Source: an uncultured Clostridia bacterium
GTDB lineage: Bacteria; Bacillota; Clostridia; Lachnospirales; Anaerotignaceae
Length of the DNA stretch: 5,014 bases
Reading direction: 5' to 3'
Assembly: GCA_947036475.1 (NCBI GenBank)
Contig: CAMQRG010000145.1
Coordinates: 1 to 5,014, forward strand
Under the pieces are notes generated by a model that was given only the letters and a program-made list of their open reading frames with translations, did not search any database and was not told the origin of the DNA. Position numbers and translations under genes: made by a program. Below, piece after piece: positions 4,724 to 5,014 of this stretch. How positions within the stretch are numbered: position 1 is the stretch's first letter; the number at the start of each line of letters is the position of its first letter.

Positions 4724-4857
4724 GCCAATTCCTCCAATTCCTGTCCAAAATCTTCACAAAATACTTTGCGGATTCCATTCGGGAAACGCTCCGCCTGTCC
4801 GCTTTCACAGCAGGCGGCTCCATCTGCCGTACAGAACCCCAAACCTTCCGGCTGCAC
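4720..4857 (-). CDS. Possible small ORF overlapping the lipoprotein start
   Basis: A frame open from a GTG at 4857 encodes about 45 residues. It begins MQPEGLGFCTADGAACC, continues through 'QAERFPNGIRKVFCEDFGQ' and ends 'ELEELA'. Its TGA overlaps the ATG of the lipoprotein gene by the ATGA arrangement typical of coupled genes. The composition looks protein-like, with four cysteines and an acidic C-terminus. Against it: no good ribosome binding site precedes the GTG, a second frame is also open through the same stretch, and I recognise no family. It may be a remnant of a longer gene or chance. Confidence 0.25.
   Translation of the reverse strand: MQPEGLGFCTADGAACCESGQAERFPNGIRKVFCEDFGQELEELA
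4791..4817 (-). other. GC-rich dyad in the lipoprotein leader
   Basis: CCGCCTG (minus strand 4817-4811) and CAGGCGG (4797-4791) form a perfect 7-bp dyad around a 13-nt centre, 67 nt upstream of the lipoprotein ATG. No T-run follows, so it is not a terminator. It could be a leader hairpin or a protein-binding dyad; the sequence gives no further help. I found no convincing promoter for the lipoprotein gene in 4724-4938. Confidence 0.3.
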
Positions 4858-4937
4858 TGGAAAAGCTCAGATTTTCGGGATTTTTTCAGGAAAAAAGCAG
4901 AAATTCATTTGTTTTTCCTTACAAAAACATTTGAGAT
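4857..4937 (-). repeat. Inverted repeat flanking the lipoprotein gene, copy R
   Basis: Read on the minus strand from ATCTCAAATG, this 81-bp copy matches copy L (4021-4102) at 66 of 82 aligned columns. Its outer end abuts the T-run of the terminator at 4939-4961. Its inner end touches the possible GTG start at 4857. The internal hairpin is longer here (TTTTTTC-CT-GAAAAAA). The position opposite the rpsO -35 hexamer reads TTACAA on the plus strand, but no -10 follows it. Confidence 0.75.
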
Positions 4938-4938
4938 T

Positions 4939-4961
4939 AAAAAAGGCGGGATACTCCCCGC
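4939..4961 (-). terminator. Intrinsic terminator of the upstream gene
   Basis: On the minus strand, GCGGGG-AGTA-TCCCGC forms a 6-bp stem with one G-U pair, followed by C and six T residues (4944-4939) then AA. It closes transcription arriving from beyond the right edge of the window and so insulates the lipoprotein unit. Confidence 0.88.
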
Positions 4962-4980
4962 ATTTCAGACTGTCAAAAAC

Positions 4981-5013
4981 CTATTTTTGTATCGCGGAAG
5001 GGTTCGGGAAACG
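4981..5013 (-). CDS. Probable C-terminal end of an unidentified gene
   Basis: One minus-strand frame enters from the right edge and reads RFPNPSAIQK before TAG (4983-4981), 20 nt ahead of the terminator at 4961. That is the right distance for a gene end. The other two frames are also open at the edge and stop at 4973 and 4965, so the frame is not certain. In Bacillota ribF often precedes rpsO, but this short peptide does not look like a RibF C-terminus to me. Identity unknown. Confidence 0.3.
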   Translation of the reverse strand, partial: RFPNPSAIQK

Positions 5014-5014
5014 A

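Noticed and set aside
4602..4823. 73-codon minus-strand frame overlapping the lipoprotein gene
   Set aside because: Its second half is the lipoprotein gene read out of frame. There is no ribosome binding site and the composition is Arg/Glu/Asn-rich without motifs.

Overview
The window looks like a chromosomal segment of a Gram-positive anaerobe of the Bacillota, most likely class Clostridia (Lachnospiraceae-like). This is an inference from the rpsO-pnp-M16 peptidase gene order, the strong AGGAGG ribosome binding sites, the moderate GC content and the hairpin-plus-T-run terminators. Every gene I can support is on the minus strand, so transcription runs from high to low coordinates.

Layout in transcription order: (1) 5014-4939: the probable last codons of an unidentified gene, closed by a clear intrinsic terminator. 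(2) 4937-4021: an accessory unit with a 193-residue lipoprotein gene (4723-4142), bracketed by two inverted copies of an 81-82 bp repeat (66 of 82 aligned columns identical). (3) 4039-3645: a sigma-A-type promoter, a structured leader and rpsO (ribosomal protein S15). (4) 3644-3451: an rpsO-pnp spacer with two tandem hairpins. The first is terminator-like; the second is a 64-nt near-continuous stem-loop just upstream of the pnp ribosome binding site. (5) 3450-1330: pnp (polynucleotide phosphorylase, 706 residues, complete), ended by a strong terminator. (6) 1240-112: a second accessory unit, two overlapping paralogous genes for small membrane-anchored proteins of unknown function. It is bracketed by two inverted copies of a different repeat built of three hairpins. 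(7) 88-1: the start of an M16-family zinc peptidase gene running off the left edge.

The housekeeping core (rpsO, pnp, M16 peptidase) is therefore interrupted on both sides by small accessory units encoding surface or membrane proteins. Each unit is enclosed by its own inverted repeat pair. The repeat beside rpsO reaches into the rpsO promoter and supplies its -35 hexamer.

The two RNA-level signals worth most attention are the rpsO leader and the pnp leader. The first can form a pseudoknot or a competing long helix, which suggests S15 autoregulation. The second is a 27-position helix that resembles an RNase III substrate. I see no tRNA, rRNA, CRISPR array or transposase gene.
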